Positions 8,606 through 15,496 of a stretch of DNA of 46,474 nucleotides are shown here, one piece after another. Every line of letters begins with the position of its first letter. Position 1 is the first letter of the stretch. The stretch comes from HXMU1420-2 sp040830545 (GTDB lineage: Bacteria > Pseudomonadota > Alphaproteobacteria > Rhodobacterales > Rhodobacteraceae): contig JBFOMB010000146.1 of NCBI GenBank assembly GCA_040830545.1, positions 1 through 46,474 on the forward strand, given 5' to 3'. The notes below the pieces were generated by a model. It ran no database searches. It was not told the origin of the DNA and worked only from the letters and a program-made list of their open reading frames with translations. A program made the translations under genes and the position numbers.

Positions 8606-9367
8606 TTACCGAAACTTGGGCGGCCGTTTTTCCAGAAACGCCCGCAGCCCCTCTTGCGCGTCGGGCGTCGTCTGGCTGAGCGCAGCGGCCAGGCTTTCCG
8701 TGAAAAACCCATCAGCCTTGGACATATCCTCGATCCGGCCAAGGGCATGGATCATCAGGTAGTTAGACATGGGTGCATTGCCTGCGATTTTCAGCGCCAG
8801 TTCGCGCGCCAGTGGCATCGCCTCGCCTTCGCCAACCGCATAGTGGGCCAGCCCCAACCGCTCTGCCTGTTCTGAATTGTATTTGCGCCCGGTCAACATC
8901 ATCTCGGTCATTCGGTCCGCACCAAGGATCCGCCCCACACGCACCGATGCGCCGCCACCAATGAAAATACCCCGCCGCCCTTCGGGCAACTGGAAGATCG
9001 TCGATGGTTCGGCAATCCGCACATGGGTCGCGGTTGCAATCTCCAATCCGCCACCGATCACAGCACCCTGCAGCGCGCTGACCACTGGGCGACGGCCAAA
9101 CTGGATCTGATCCAGAATGCGATGCCAGTCACGGGAGATGTAGACACCTTCCTCGGCGCTGCGTTCCTTGTGTTCGTCCAGATCCAGCCCGGCACAGAAA
9201 TGACCGCCTGACCCGGTGAGGATCACCGCGCGCACGTTTTCGGGCAGGTCGGCAAAAGCGCGTTCCATTTCCCGGATAAACGCCTCGGACATCGCGTTGC
9301 GCTTTTCGGGCCGGTCCATTGTTACCGTTGCAATGGTGTCTTCCACCTCGACTTTGATCATGGCCAT
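8606..9367 (-). CDS. Crotonase/enoyl-CoA hydratase family protein
   Basis: A 253-residue crotonase-fold enzyme. The oxyanion-hole segments are HFCAGLDLDEH (56-66) and GAVIGGGLE (101-109). Glu109 and Glu129 (in PEGRRG) align with the two catalytic glutamates of classical enoyl-CoA hydratase, so hydratase chemistry is likely. It is shorter than the Pseudomonas feruloyl-CoA hydratase-lyase (276 aa) and lacks that enzyme's typical sequence, so I do not call it HCHL. As the first gene of the unit with feruloyl-CoA synthase it probably acts on the aryl-CoA product, either in a beta-oxidation route or as an unrecognised hydratase-lyase. The start at 9367 (MAMIK) has a GGGG run 7 bp upstream; the frame extends 17 codons further without family resemblance. 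Confidence 0.8.
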   Translation of the reverse strand: MAMIKVEVEDTIATVTMDRPEKRNAMSEAFIREMERAFADLPENVRAVILTGSGGHFCAGLDLDEHKERSAEEGVYISRDWHRILDQIQFGRRPVVSALQGAVIGGGLEIATATHVRIAEPSTIFQLPEGRRGIFIGGGASVRVGRILGADRMTEMMLTGRKYNSEQAERLGLAHYAVGEGEAMPLARELALKIAGNAPMSNYLMIHALGRIEDMSKADGFFTESLAAALSQTTPDAQEGLRAFLEKRPPKFR

Positions 9368-9472
9368 TGGGCTGCCCCGCTTGATTAGGATTGCGTGGGA
9401 CAGCCTCGGCGCTGTCACTCCTCGGAGTGTGGACCGAATTTCCGGCGCGCTGCAAGAGGCGGACGCGGAGCG

Positions 9473-10288
9473 TTAGCGTTTCCGAAACCAGAAACTCTGT
9501 GCCCGGCCTTCTTTCAGGAAAGGGAGTGCCTGACACGCATCCGGCACACCACGCTGCAGCCAATAGCCGGGCCACAGCACGTTATACCCACCCGAGCTGA
9601 GCAGCGCGTGCAGCATGTATTGCTCGCCCCAGGATGGACAATCATAGAAAAACCGCTTGGGGTACTCGTACGGCAGGAAGATGTCGTGCACATGGATCAC
9701 AACGCCCGGCGAGAGCGCGGGGATTATCCGGCAAAACAGATGCGCCACGTCGTTGGACATGCGCACCTGATGGCTGGAGTCGATGAACAGAACGTCACCC
9801 GCCTTCAGGGATTCGAATGTTGTCGTTTCAACCGTTTCCGCCCGGGCCTGAACAAAGGAATCGTAAAGCCCCGCGATATCGGCTCTCGGCCAGGGATCGA
9901 TCACTGTCAGGTCGCAGTCAAACCTGCCATCGCGGATGGCCTGCCGGGTCACCCGGGTGCTGTTGCCTGCGCCGACCTCGATCACGCGCGAGGGCTGGAG
10001 GTCGCGCATCAGGAGGTAAAGCGCATCAGCGTCGGGCGTATCGTAATATCCATTGCCCGAAGCGTAGCCAGTGGAGTTTGCGTTTGGGTCCTTCAGGCGG
10101 TCCAATTCGGCACCAAACAGGTCTAAGGCGTTGGCCATGGACCTGATGTCGAAATCGCTCATACCCGGTAACAGGGCATAAACCGGTCCGTCCAGCCCGC
10201 CAGCCGCCTCGAACGCGCGCAGTCGGGCCTGTTCTTCAGCCAGAACCTCGTCCGGGGTCGGGCGGCGACCCTTGCTCTTCTCGACCAT
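9473..10288 (-). CDS. Class I SAM-dependent methyltransferase (Methyltransf_24 type)
   Basis: A 271-residue methyltransferase-fold protein. Motif I is VIEVGAGNSTRVT. It is followed by the LTVIDPWP acidic loop, DVLFIDSSHQVRMSNDV (family His/Asp segment) and VVIHVHDIFLPYEYP. This order fits the Methyltransf_24 group often found with glycan or secondary-metabolite genes; the substrate is unknown. The start at 10288 is set by a strong purine-rich ribosome site (AGGGAGGG, 6 bp upstream); the reading frame continues 19 codons upstream into the palindromic repeats and is probably not translated. There is no signal peptide. A chain of two AT-rich perfect hairpins separates it from the DUF1467 gene upstream. 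Confidence 0.75.
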   Translation of the reverse strand: MVEKSKGRRPTPDEVLAEEQARLRAFEAAGGLDGPVYALLPGMSDFDIRSMANALDLFGAELDRLKDPNANSTGYASGNGYYDTPDADALYLLMRDLQPSRVIEVGAGNSTRVTRQAIRDGRFDCDLTVIDPWPRADIAGLYDSFVQARAETVETTTFESLKAGDVLFIDSSHQVRMSNDVAHLFCRIIPALSPGVVIHVHDIFLPYEYPKRFFYDCPSWGEQYMLHALLSSGGYNVLWPGYWLQRGVPDACQALPFLKEGRAQSFWFRKR

Positions 10289-10340
10289 CAGAGACCCTCC
10301 CTGCCTCTGCGCCCTGACGCTCGACCTGCGCAAGACGGAA

Positions 10341-10384
10341 TGCAAATTGTCAGCAATTTGCAGAAAATCCGTTGACGGATTTTC
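10341..10384. repeat. Two adjacent perfect 22-bp hairpins
   Basis: Two back-to-back inverted repeats lie between the DUF1467 and methyltransferase genes. The first (10341-10362) has 9-bp arms TGCAAATTG/CAATTTGCA around TCAG. The second (10363-10384) has 10-bp arms GAAAATCCGT/ACGGATTTTC around TG. They touch without a gap, and the second overlaps the DUF1467 stop codon. The stems are AT-rich and no T-run follows, so they are not ordinary intrinsic terminators. The same architecture with different stem sequences recurs at 30693-30757. Confidence 0.8.
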
Positions 10385-10652
10385 ACCCTCCCATCCGGTT
10401 CATCCAGTCGAAATCGCGCACCGTGATCCACCCTGTCAGGATGATCGTCGCGACAATCGCCCAGATCACTGCCGCCACAATCGTTGTGATCAGTGCCTTT
10501 TTCCGCAGGTGGTGATGCTCCGGGGCGCCGGAATGGGTTCCGGGCACGATATCACCCGCCTCGCCCTGTGTCGTGACCCGGATCGGCAACGCGACCAGAA
10601 AGGTCATGAACCAGATGACCGCGTAAAGCACGATGCCCGAAACGACCGACAT
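10383..10652 (-). CDS. DUF1467 family small membrane protein
   Basis: An 89-residue inner-membrane protein of the alphaproteobacterial DUF1467 family; function unknown. Two hydrophobic segments (about 4-23 and 53-74) flank a hydrophilic loop with RVTTQGEAGDIVPGTHSGAP and LRKKAL, the typical family pattern. It starts 3 bp after the methylmalonyl-CoA epimerase stop, so the two are cotranscribed. Its stop codon lies inside the palindromic repeats at 10341-10384. Confidence 0.85.
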   Translation of the reverse strand: MSVVSGIVLYAVIWFMTFLVALPIRVTTQGEAGDIVPGTHSGAPEHHHLRKKALITTIVAAVIWAIVATIILTGWITVRDFDWMNRMGG

Positions 10653-10655
10653 GTG

Positions 10656-11060
10656 TCAGACCTGTTCCAGTTCGACCAGGCAGCCGTTAAAATCCTTGGG
10701 ATGCAGGAACAGAACCGGTTTGCCATGTGCGCCGATTTTCGGTTCGCCTGTCCCCAGAACACGGGCCCCTGTGGATTTCAGGTGGTCGCGCGCGGCGATG
10801 ATGTCATCGACCTCGTAACAGACGTGGTGGATGCCACCTGACGGGTTTTTCTCCAGAAAACCTGCAATCGGGCTGCCTTCTCCCAAGGGGTAAAGCAATT
10901 CGATCTTTGTGTTCGGCAGTTCGATAAACACCACGGTCACGCCATGATCCGGTTCGTCCTGCGGCGTGCCGACCTTTGCGCCCAAAGCGTTGCGATACTG
11001 CTCTGACGCGGCCTCCAGATCCGGCACGGCAATGGCGACATGGTTTAGGCGTCCGATCAT
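10656..11060 (-). CDS. mce: Methylmalonyl-CoA epimerase
   Basis: A 134-residue vicinal-oxygen-chelate protein that interconverts (R)- and (S)-methylmalonyl-CoA in propionyl-CoA assimilation, feeding methylmalonyl-CoA mutase. Visible are the N-terminal LNHVAIAVPDLEAA (metal-binding His), VVFIELPNTKIELL, GGIHHVCYEVDD (second His) and FLHPKDFNGCLVELEQ with the last metal ligand Glu, so both beta-alpha-beta modules are complete. Two ATGs lie in tandem; the second (11060) gives the family length and has AGGAG 7 bp upstream. The DUF1467 gene follows at 3 bp. It is divergent from the response-regulator gene. Confidence 0.9.
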   Translation of the reverse strand: MIGRLNHVAIAVPDLEAASEQYRNALGAKVGTPQDEPDHGVTVVFIELPNTKIELLYPLGEGSPIAGFLEKNPSGGIHHVCYEVDDIIAARDHLKSTGARVLGTGEPKIGAHGKPVLFLHPKDFNGCLVELEQV

Positions 11061-11143
11061 CATAGGCTCCTGCGGTTTGCTGCCTGTGATATGCGCGGTC
11101 AGGACCAAAAGGGCAAGTGAGACAGGCCGTCACGTGCCGCCCG

Positions 11144-11158
11144 TTAACTTGGCGTTAG
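11144..11158. promoter_or_regulatory. Candidate CtrA-type site (one mismatch)
   Basis: The sequence TTAA, seven bases (CTTGGCG), TTAG differs at one position from the CtrA consensus TTAA-N7-TTAA. It lies about 50 bp before the start of the response-regulator gene at 11207, within the divergent mce/response-regulator spacer. Functional binding is inference; a single imperfect site can arise by chance. Confidence 0.3.
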
Positions 11159-11206
11159 CCGTCTCGTCCTAGCCTGAGTCGTGTCAAGAAACGAGCGGAG
11201 GCAGAG

Positions 11207-11926
11207 ATGGACGAAACAGACCTCTACAATGACCCGATCCGGCGCCCGACAGGCAATCGACCGCTGTTGGGGCAGACAGTGCTGGTGGTTGAAGACAGTC
11301 GCTTTGTCTGTGACGCGATACGCCTGCTGTGCTTGCGGTCTGGAGCGCGTATTCGCCGCGCGGATTGCCTGAAATCGGCGCGACGTCATTTGCAGATTTA
11401 TCGTCCGTCCGTTTTGATCATCGATGTCGGCCTGCCCGACGGATCCGGCACTGATCTGATTGAAGAGGCGGTTTCGACCTCCCCCCGGGTCCCTGTGGTC
11501 CTTGGCTGTTCAGGTGACACGCTAAGTGAGGGTGCAGCGCTGGCGGCCGGTGCGGACGGGTTCCTGAGTAAGCCCATCGTTTCGCTGGCTGGGTTCCAGA
11601 CAACAATCCTGTCGCTGCTACCCGCAGACCGCCGCCCTGTCGGCCCCTATCCGGTCAGGGACGAGGTTGTGCATCCTGATCCGGTCGCATACCGCGATGA
11701 CATGGCCCATGTGGCCGAGGTTCTGACAGATGCACAGGACGACAAGACTTTGGGCTACGTCGCGCAATTCCTCAAAGGCGTAGCAATCAGTGCTGCTGAT
11801 CACACGCTGGAACGGGCAGCGATCAAACTGTCCGAAGATCGTGCTGCCGGTCGCCCATTGGGGTCGGACACAGCGCGGATCGCTGGGCTGGTGCAGGAAC
11901 GTCTGCAAAACGCACCTGCCATCTGA
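11207..11926 (+). CDS. Stand-alone response regulator with unknown output segment
   Basis: A 239-residue protein with an N-terminal receiver domain (about 22-135) and a C-terminal part of about 100 residues. Receiver residues are complete: acidic pair Glu29-Asp30, phospho-acceptor Asp73 (LIIDVGLPDGSG), Ser102 and Lys122 (FLSKP). The C-terminal segment is mainly helical with DDMAHVAEVL and TLGYVAQFLKGVA; I see no DNA-binding, GGDEF or HPt motif in it. No histidine kinase is adjacent. AGCGGAGG lies about 7 bp before the ATG. A small membrane peptide gene begins 23 bp downstream, probably in the same transcript. A CtrA-like box lies upstream. Confidence 0.8.
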   Translation: MDETDLYNDPIRRPTGNRPLLGQTVLVVEDSRFVCDAIRLLCLRSGARIRRADCLKSARRHLQIYRPSVLIIDVGLPDGSGTDLIEEAVSTSPRVPVVLGCSGDTLSEGAALAAGADGFLSKPIVSLAGFQTTILSLLPADRRPVGPYPVRDEVVHPDPVAYRDDMAHVAEVLTDAQDDKTLGYVAQFLKGVAISAADHTLERAAIKLSEDRAAGRPLGSDTARIAGLVQERLQNAPAI

Positions 11927-11949
11927 AACTCAAAGACGGGAGCTTGACC

Positions 11950-12051
11950 ATGGAAATCTATCTGACCGCCATCTTAACGTTGGCCATTGTTCTGTTCCTG
12001 CAGGCACGCCGAGCAAAACAAGTCAAAGCGTCAACCCAGGATCGGCGCTGA
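11950..12051 (+). CDS. 33-residue single-pass membrane peptide
   Basis: A short ORF with GGGAG 7 bp before its ATG, 23 bp after the response-regulator stop. It encodes an acidic-start N-terminus (MEIYL), a hydrophobic stretch of about 17 residues and a strongly basic tail (QARRAKQVK, ending in DRR), the layout of a bacterial small membrane protein with its C-terminus inside. Its last 29 bases overlap the 3' end of the convergent GNAT gene. Function is unknown. The ribosome site and the topology support it; length alone cannot exclude chance. Confidence 0.5.
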   Translation: MEIYLTAILTLAIVLFLQARRAKQVKASTQDRR

Positions 12052-12751
12052 CCCGGACGAGACGGGTCAGGTCGCCCAAACTCTCGTGCTGCTGCCTTGA
12101 CGCATCGAAATTCGATGGGTGCAGCCAAGCCTCGAACGCTTCGCGCAAGGCGGGCCAGTCCAGGTCAATCGCCGCGAACCACGCCGTGTCGCGATTTCGT
12201 CCTTTAACTACAGTGGCCTGCCGGAACGTGCCCTCGTAACTCAACCCCAACCGCTGCGCCGCGCGCCGGGACGGACGGTTCAGGGCGTCGCATTTCCATT
12301 CATACCGGCGATACCCCGCGTCAAAGGCCCAGCGCATCATCAGGTACATGGCCTCTGTCGCGGCCCGTGTTCGTTGCAAGGACGGCGCAAAATTGATGTG
12401 CCCGACCTCGATACTGCCAGAGTCCGGCTTGATACGTAGATAACTGGCAACGCCTCCATAGGTTCCGGTTTCCAGATCGCGCACCGCGTAGAAGAACGGA
12501 TCAGACTGTGCCGCCATTTCGCGCGCCCATCGGTGGTAGAGCGCCGCCGACGAAAACGGGCCGTAAGGCAGATAATCCCAAACGGCATCATGACCCACGA
12601 AGGCCCGAAACAGTAACGCCGCGTGCGTGTCCGCCGACAAAGGTTCCAATCGCGCATACCGCCCCTCCAACACATCGCCTTTCGGCGCGGGTGGAGGAGT
12701 CCAATCTGGAATCAGAGGGCCAAGCGGGCGGTCGGAAGAGGGATCAGCCAT
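12023..12751 (-). CDS. GNAT family N-acetyltransferase (RimJ/RimL type)
   Basis: A 242-residue GNAT acetyltransferase using acetyl-CoA; substrate unknown. It resembles the RimL-like group: N-terminal GRYARLEPLSADTHA, a WDYLPYGPF segment, YGGVASYLRI, IEVGHINFAPSLQRTRAATEAMYLMMRWAFD (core beta4-alpha3 with the pyrophosphate-binding turn) and NRPSRRAAQRLGLSYEGTFRQ. The start at 12751 (MADPSS) is uncertain because its purine tract is close; a GTG at 12775 would add eight residues. Its 3' end overlaps the convergent 33-residue ORF. The DUF1501 gene ends 41 bp upstream on the same strand. Confidence 0.8.
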   Translation of the reverse strand: MADPSSDRPLGPLIPDWTPPPAPKGDVLEGRYARLEPLSADTHAALLFRAFVGHDAVWDYLPYGPFSSAALYHRWAREMAAQSDPFFYAVRDLETGTYGGVASYLRIKPDSGSIEVGHINFAPSLQRTRAATEAMYLMMRWAFDAGYRRYEWKCDALNRPSRRAAQRLGLSYEGTFRQATVVKGRNRDTAWFAAIDLDWPALREAFEAWLHPSNFDASRQQHESLGDLTRLVRVSADPGLTL

Positions 12752-12792
12752 ACCCCGAGTTAGGCTGCAAGGCACGCAAATGCCAAGATCAG

Positions 12793-14001
12793 TTAACGCA
12801 AAAACCCCGGATCAGCCCCCATATCCAGACCCGCGAACACACGTTCTTCAAACAATGAGCGATCCAGACCCGTCATCGCCCGCATGATCCACGCCGCTGG
12901 CGCGCGCACGTCCATCGTTGGCATCAGATCGCGGCGGGCATATAGATCCGCCTCCGCCAACCCCGGCCAATCGCCAAACACACGCCCGCCGCGCACAGCC
13001 CCACCGGCCATGATCATCGCGCCGCCCGTGCCGTGATCCGTACCACCGCTGCCATTTTCGCGCGCCGTGCGTCCGAATTCGGTCATCGCCAGCACCGCGG
13101 TCTTCTGCCAGACCGCATCGCCTACGCCAGCCCGCAGCGTCTGGATCGAATCCGCCAGCCGCTGCAGCGCGTGGCCAAAGTTGCGTTTCTGATTGAAATG
13201 CGTATCCCACCCGCCCAGTGAAAAGGACACGACCCGGGTATCACCGCGCAGCCGTTCTGCCGCAAACTCCGAGATACGGACATGCGCCGCGCTCCCCCGG
13301 ATTTCAGCCATGTCAGAGCGAAGCGCGTTGATCGCCGCCTTTCCATTGCGGGCCACCGCGTCACCTTCGGACAGCATCAGCGCCTCGGCAAATGCAGCGT
13401 GAAACGCGGGGTCATCCTCCATGATCCGTTCCGCGAGGCGGGTCGCCTGCGGGCTGATCTCCATATCCGCGCCCGGCACCCATTCCGACACAGGTGCGGG
13501 TCCCAACAGCACCTTCTGATCCCCCTGCCCCAGCGCAAAAGCGGTTTGCGCCTCGACACCCGACACCTCCTGCAGCATCCGGTTCAACCAGCCATCGCGC
13601 ACGCCAGCAACACTTTGCGTCCCGGCCTCCAGCAGATCCTGCCCGTCAAAATGGCTGCGCTGATCGCGATAAGGCGTGGCAACCGCATGCACAAATCCGA
13701 GTTCCCCGGCCTGCCACAACGGGGCCAGCCCGGACAGCGCCGGGTGCAATGAGAAAAACCCGTTCAGGTCGGGACCATCTACCCCTGCGAGAGAAGGCCG
13801 CCACTGCTGAAAATCTGGATCGCCGACGGGACGCACTGCATCCAGCCCATCCATGCCGCCGCGCAGGATCATCACGACCAGCCGCATATCCCACGGAGCC
13901 GAGGCGAGCGCGATGGGCGTAACCAACGGACTGGCCGCCGCCGAGCAACCCAAAGCCAACGAGCGGGACAGGAAACGACGACGAGATACACTGTTCGACA
14001 T
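12793..14001 (-). CDS. DUF1501 protein, Tat-exported
   Basis: A 402-residue DUF1501 protein. The N-terminus is a Tat signal (SRRRFLSRSLALG, then an Ala-rich stretch to about residue 34), so it is exported folded to the periplasm. Metal-site-like motifs are LVVMILRGGMDGLDA near the mature N-terminus, GGWDTHFNQ and TEFGRTARENGSGGTDHGTGG near the C-terminus. These match the alkaline-phosphatase/sulfatase-type fold to which DUF1501 has been related. No substrate is known. It begins 9 bp after the DUF1800 gene; the two families are commonly paired, suggesting one periplasmic system. Confidence 0.85.
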   Translation of the reverse strand: MSNSVSRRRFLSRSLALGCSAAASPLVTPIALASAPWDMRLVVMILRGGMDGLDAVRPVGDPDFQQWRPSLAGVDGPDLNGFFSLHPALSGLAPLWQAGELGFVHAVATPYRDQRSHFDGQDLLEAGTQSVAGVRDGWLNRMLQEVSGVEAQTAFALGQGDQKVLLGPAPVSEWVPGADMEISPQATRLAERIMEDDPAFHAAFAEALMLSEGDAVARNGKAAINALRSDMAEIRGSAAHVRISEFAAERLRGDTRVVSFSLGGWDTHFNQKRNFGHALQRLADSIQTLRAGVGDAVWQKTAVLAMTEFGRTARENGSGGTDHGTGGAMIMAGGAVRGGRVFGDWPGLAEADLYARRDLMPTMDVRAPAAWIMRAMTGLDRSLFEERVFAGLDMGADPGFLR

Positions 14002-14010
14002 CGGCCCCCC

Positions 14011-15399
14011 CTATCGCCGCTGAAACGCCGGAGACGCCAGGATCAGCCCGATCCCGTCCATCCGCCGCTCTGCCGCCTCTGCCGCGAACCGCACGGCCTC
14101 TGGCACGTCGGCCCCCAGGGCCCAATCAACAAACTCGCGTGGGTCCGGCAGCGCTCGGCGCAGGTTCGCGGGCACCACCATCGCCCAGCGCAGCCGCGCG
14201 GACAAGCCCTGGGGTGTGATCCAGGCGGCGTCTTCTTCGGGCCAGCCATCCGGTCCCGGCGGCCTTTGCCAGTCCTGCCCCATCAACCGCATCGGATCCA
14301 GCAACATGACGGTATGGTTCTTTCGCTTCAGCCCCTTCATTTTTTCGGGATCAACTGCCAGCGCACGACAGGCCGATGCCATGAAATCAAAGGGCGGTTT
14401 GACATTGTGCAACACCGGGTCCCAGGCCGCCGGATGGTCCAGCATGGCGGCATAAACCTCGCTCAGATCACCGTCAGTCGCGCGATAACGATCCTCCATC
14501 GCCTGCACGAGGCCCGGGTCAGGGCCATCCGACACAAAATGCACCGCCAGTTTCCACGCCAAATGCCGCGCCGTGGCCGGGTGCCGCGCCAGATCGCGCA
14601 GCACGTCGTGGATCGGGGCCATCGTCGCAGGATCATCGCCATAGGTCCGGCCCAACACGGTTTCCGCCCCCGGTTCTGCACGGTCCGGGGCAAACACCGT
14701 GCCTTCCTCCACGCGAAAGCTCAGCCCCGTCAGCAGTTCCGCCAGTTCGCGCACATCGCTTTGTGTATACCCGCCCTGCGTGCCCACCGTGTGCAGTTCC
14801 AGCAGCTCCCGCGACAGGTTTTCGTTCAACCCCCTGTTTCGCTTCTTTTTCCGGGTGCCAAAGGCGCTGTTGGGTCCGACAGATTGCAGCTGATCCAGGT
14901 AGATCAGCATCATCGGATGGGTGATGGCGGCGATCAGCAAATCCTCGAACCGTCCCGCCAGATGCGGGCGAATGGCCGATTCGATAAAAGGCGAGGTCGC
15001 CCGGCGGACCAGCCCCTGCTTGCCCCGGGCGGTGAAATGATCCCCCCAGAACGCCGCCAGCCGTTCCCGGAACCCCGTCGGCGTCTGCGCCCAGCGCGAC
15101 AGGCTTTGCACATACCAGGCGATCTTGTCCTTCCGTGCCTGCCTGTTCATCCCGTCACGATGGCCTTTGTGGATCTTGAATTCATCGGTGCCGCGCGTCT
15201 TGCGCATGTTTTTCAGATGCACCGCGTTTTTGATCATGCGCTCGCGAAAGGTGTCAAAATCCTCGATCGGTATGGCATCGGCCACCACGTCCGGCCCCTG
15301 CAGGCCGCGCAGCATGTCCGTCACACCCGTGGGCCGGTCAATCTCAGGTGACAGCCCGCAGCCGAACCTTTTTTCAGCCAATTCCGGCGAAAACCGCAT
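14011..15399 (-). CDS. DUF1800 domain protein
   Basis: A 462-residue DUF1800 protein of unknown function. Family features are RFGCGLSPE at the N-terminus, WYVQSLSRWAQTPTGFRERLAAFWGDHFT, NENLSRELLELHTVGTQGGYTQSDVRELAELLTG (the most conserved block) and a C-terminal LASPAFQRR. I chose the ATG at 15399 because AGGAG lies 6 bp upstream; eight more codons are open. No classical signal peptide is visible at this start, unlike the Tat-exported partner. It is the first gene of the DUF1800-DUF1501 pair. Planctomycetes and many proteobacteria have such pairs without an assigned role. Confidence 0.85.
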   Translation of the reverse strand: MRFSPELAEKRFGCGLSPEIDRPTGVTDMLRGLQGPDVVADAIPIEDFDTFRERMIKNAVHLKNMRKTRGTDEFKIHKGHRDGMNRQARKDKIAWYVQSLSRWAQTPTGFRERLAAFWGDHFTARGKQGLVRRATSPFIESAIRPHLAGRFEDLLIAAITHPMMLIYLDQLQSVGPNSAFGTRKKKRNRGLNENLSRELLELHTVGTQGGYTQSDVRELAELLTGLSFRVEEGTVFAPDRAEPGAETVLGRTYGDDPATMAPIHDVLRDLARHPATARHLAWKLAVHFVSDGPDPGLVQAMEDRYRATDGDLSEVYAAMLDHPAAWDPVLHNVKPPFDFMASACRALAVDPEKMKGLKRKNHTVMLLDPMRLMGQDWQRPPGPDGWPEEDAAWITPQGLSARLRWAMVVPANLRRALPDPREFVDWALGADVPEAVRFAAEAAERRMDGIGLILASPAFQRR

Positions 15400-15434
15400 G
15401 TCTGCTCCTGCCTGTTTTGCCACACAATAGCAGA

Positions 15435-15466
15435 AGGCCGCCCGGACGTCATAGCGTGAGCGGCCT
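15435..15466. other. Weak GC-rich hairpin after aspS
   Basis: Arms AGGCCGC and GCGGCCT enclose an 18-base loop in the 97-bp spacer between aspS and the DUF1800 gene. No T-run follows in the direction of aspS transcription, so it is at best an inefficient terminator or processing site. Confidence 0.25.
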
Positions 15467-15496
15467 TTACAGACTGTTTCGGCAATTTTCGGAGCG

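Noticed and set aside
14266..15351. 361-codon open frame opposite the DUF1800 gene
   Set aside because: Composition typical of a GC-bias shadow; no start signal or family match.
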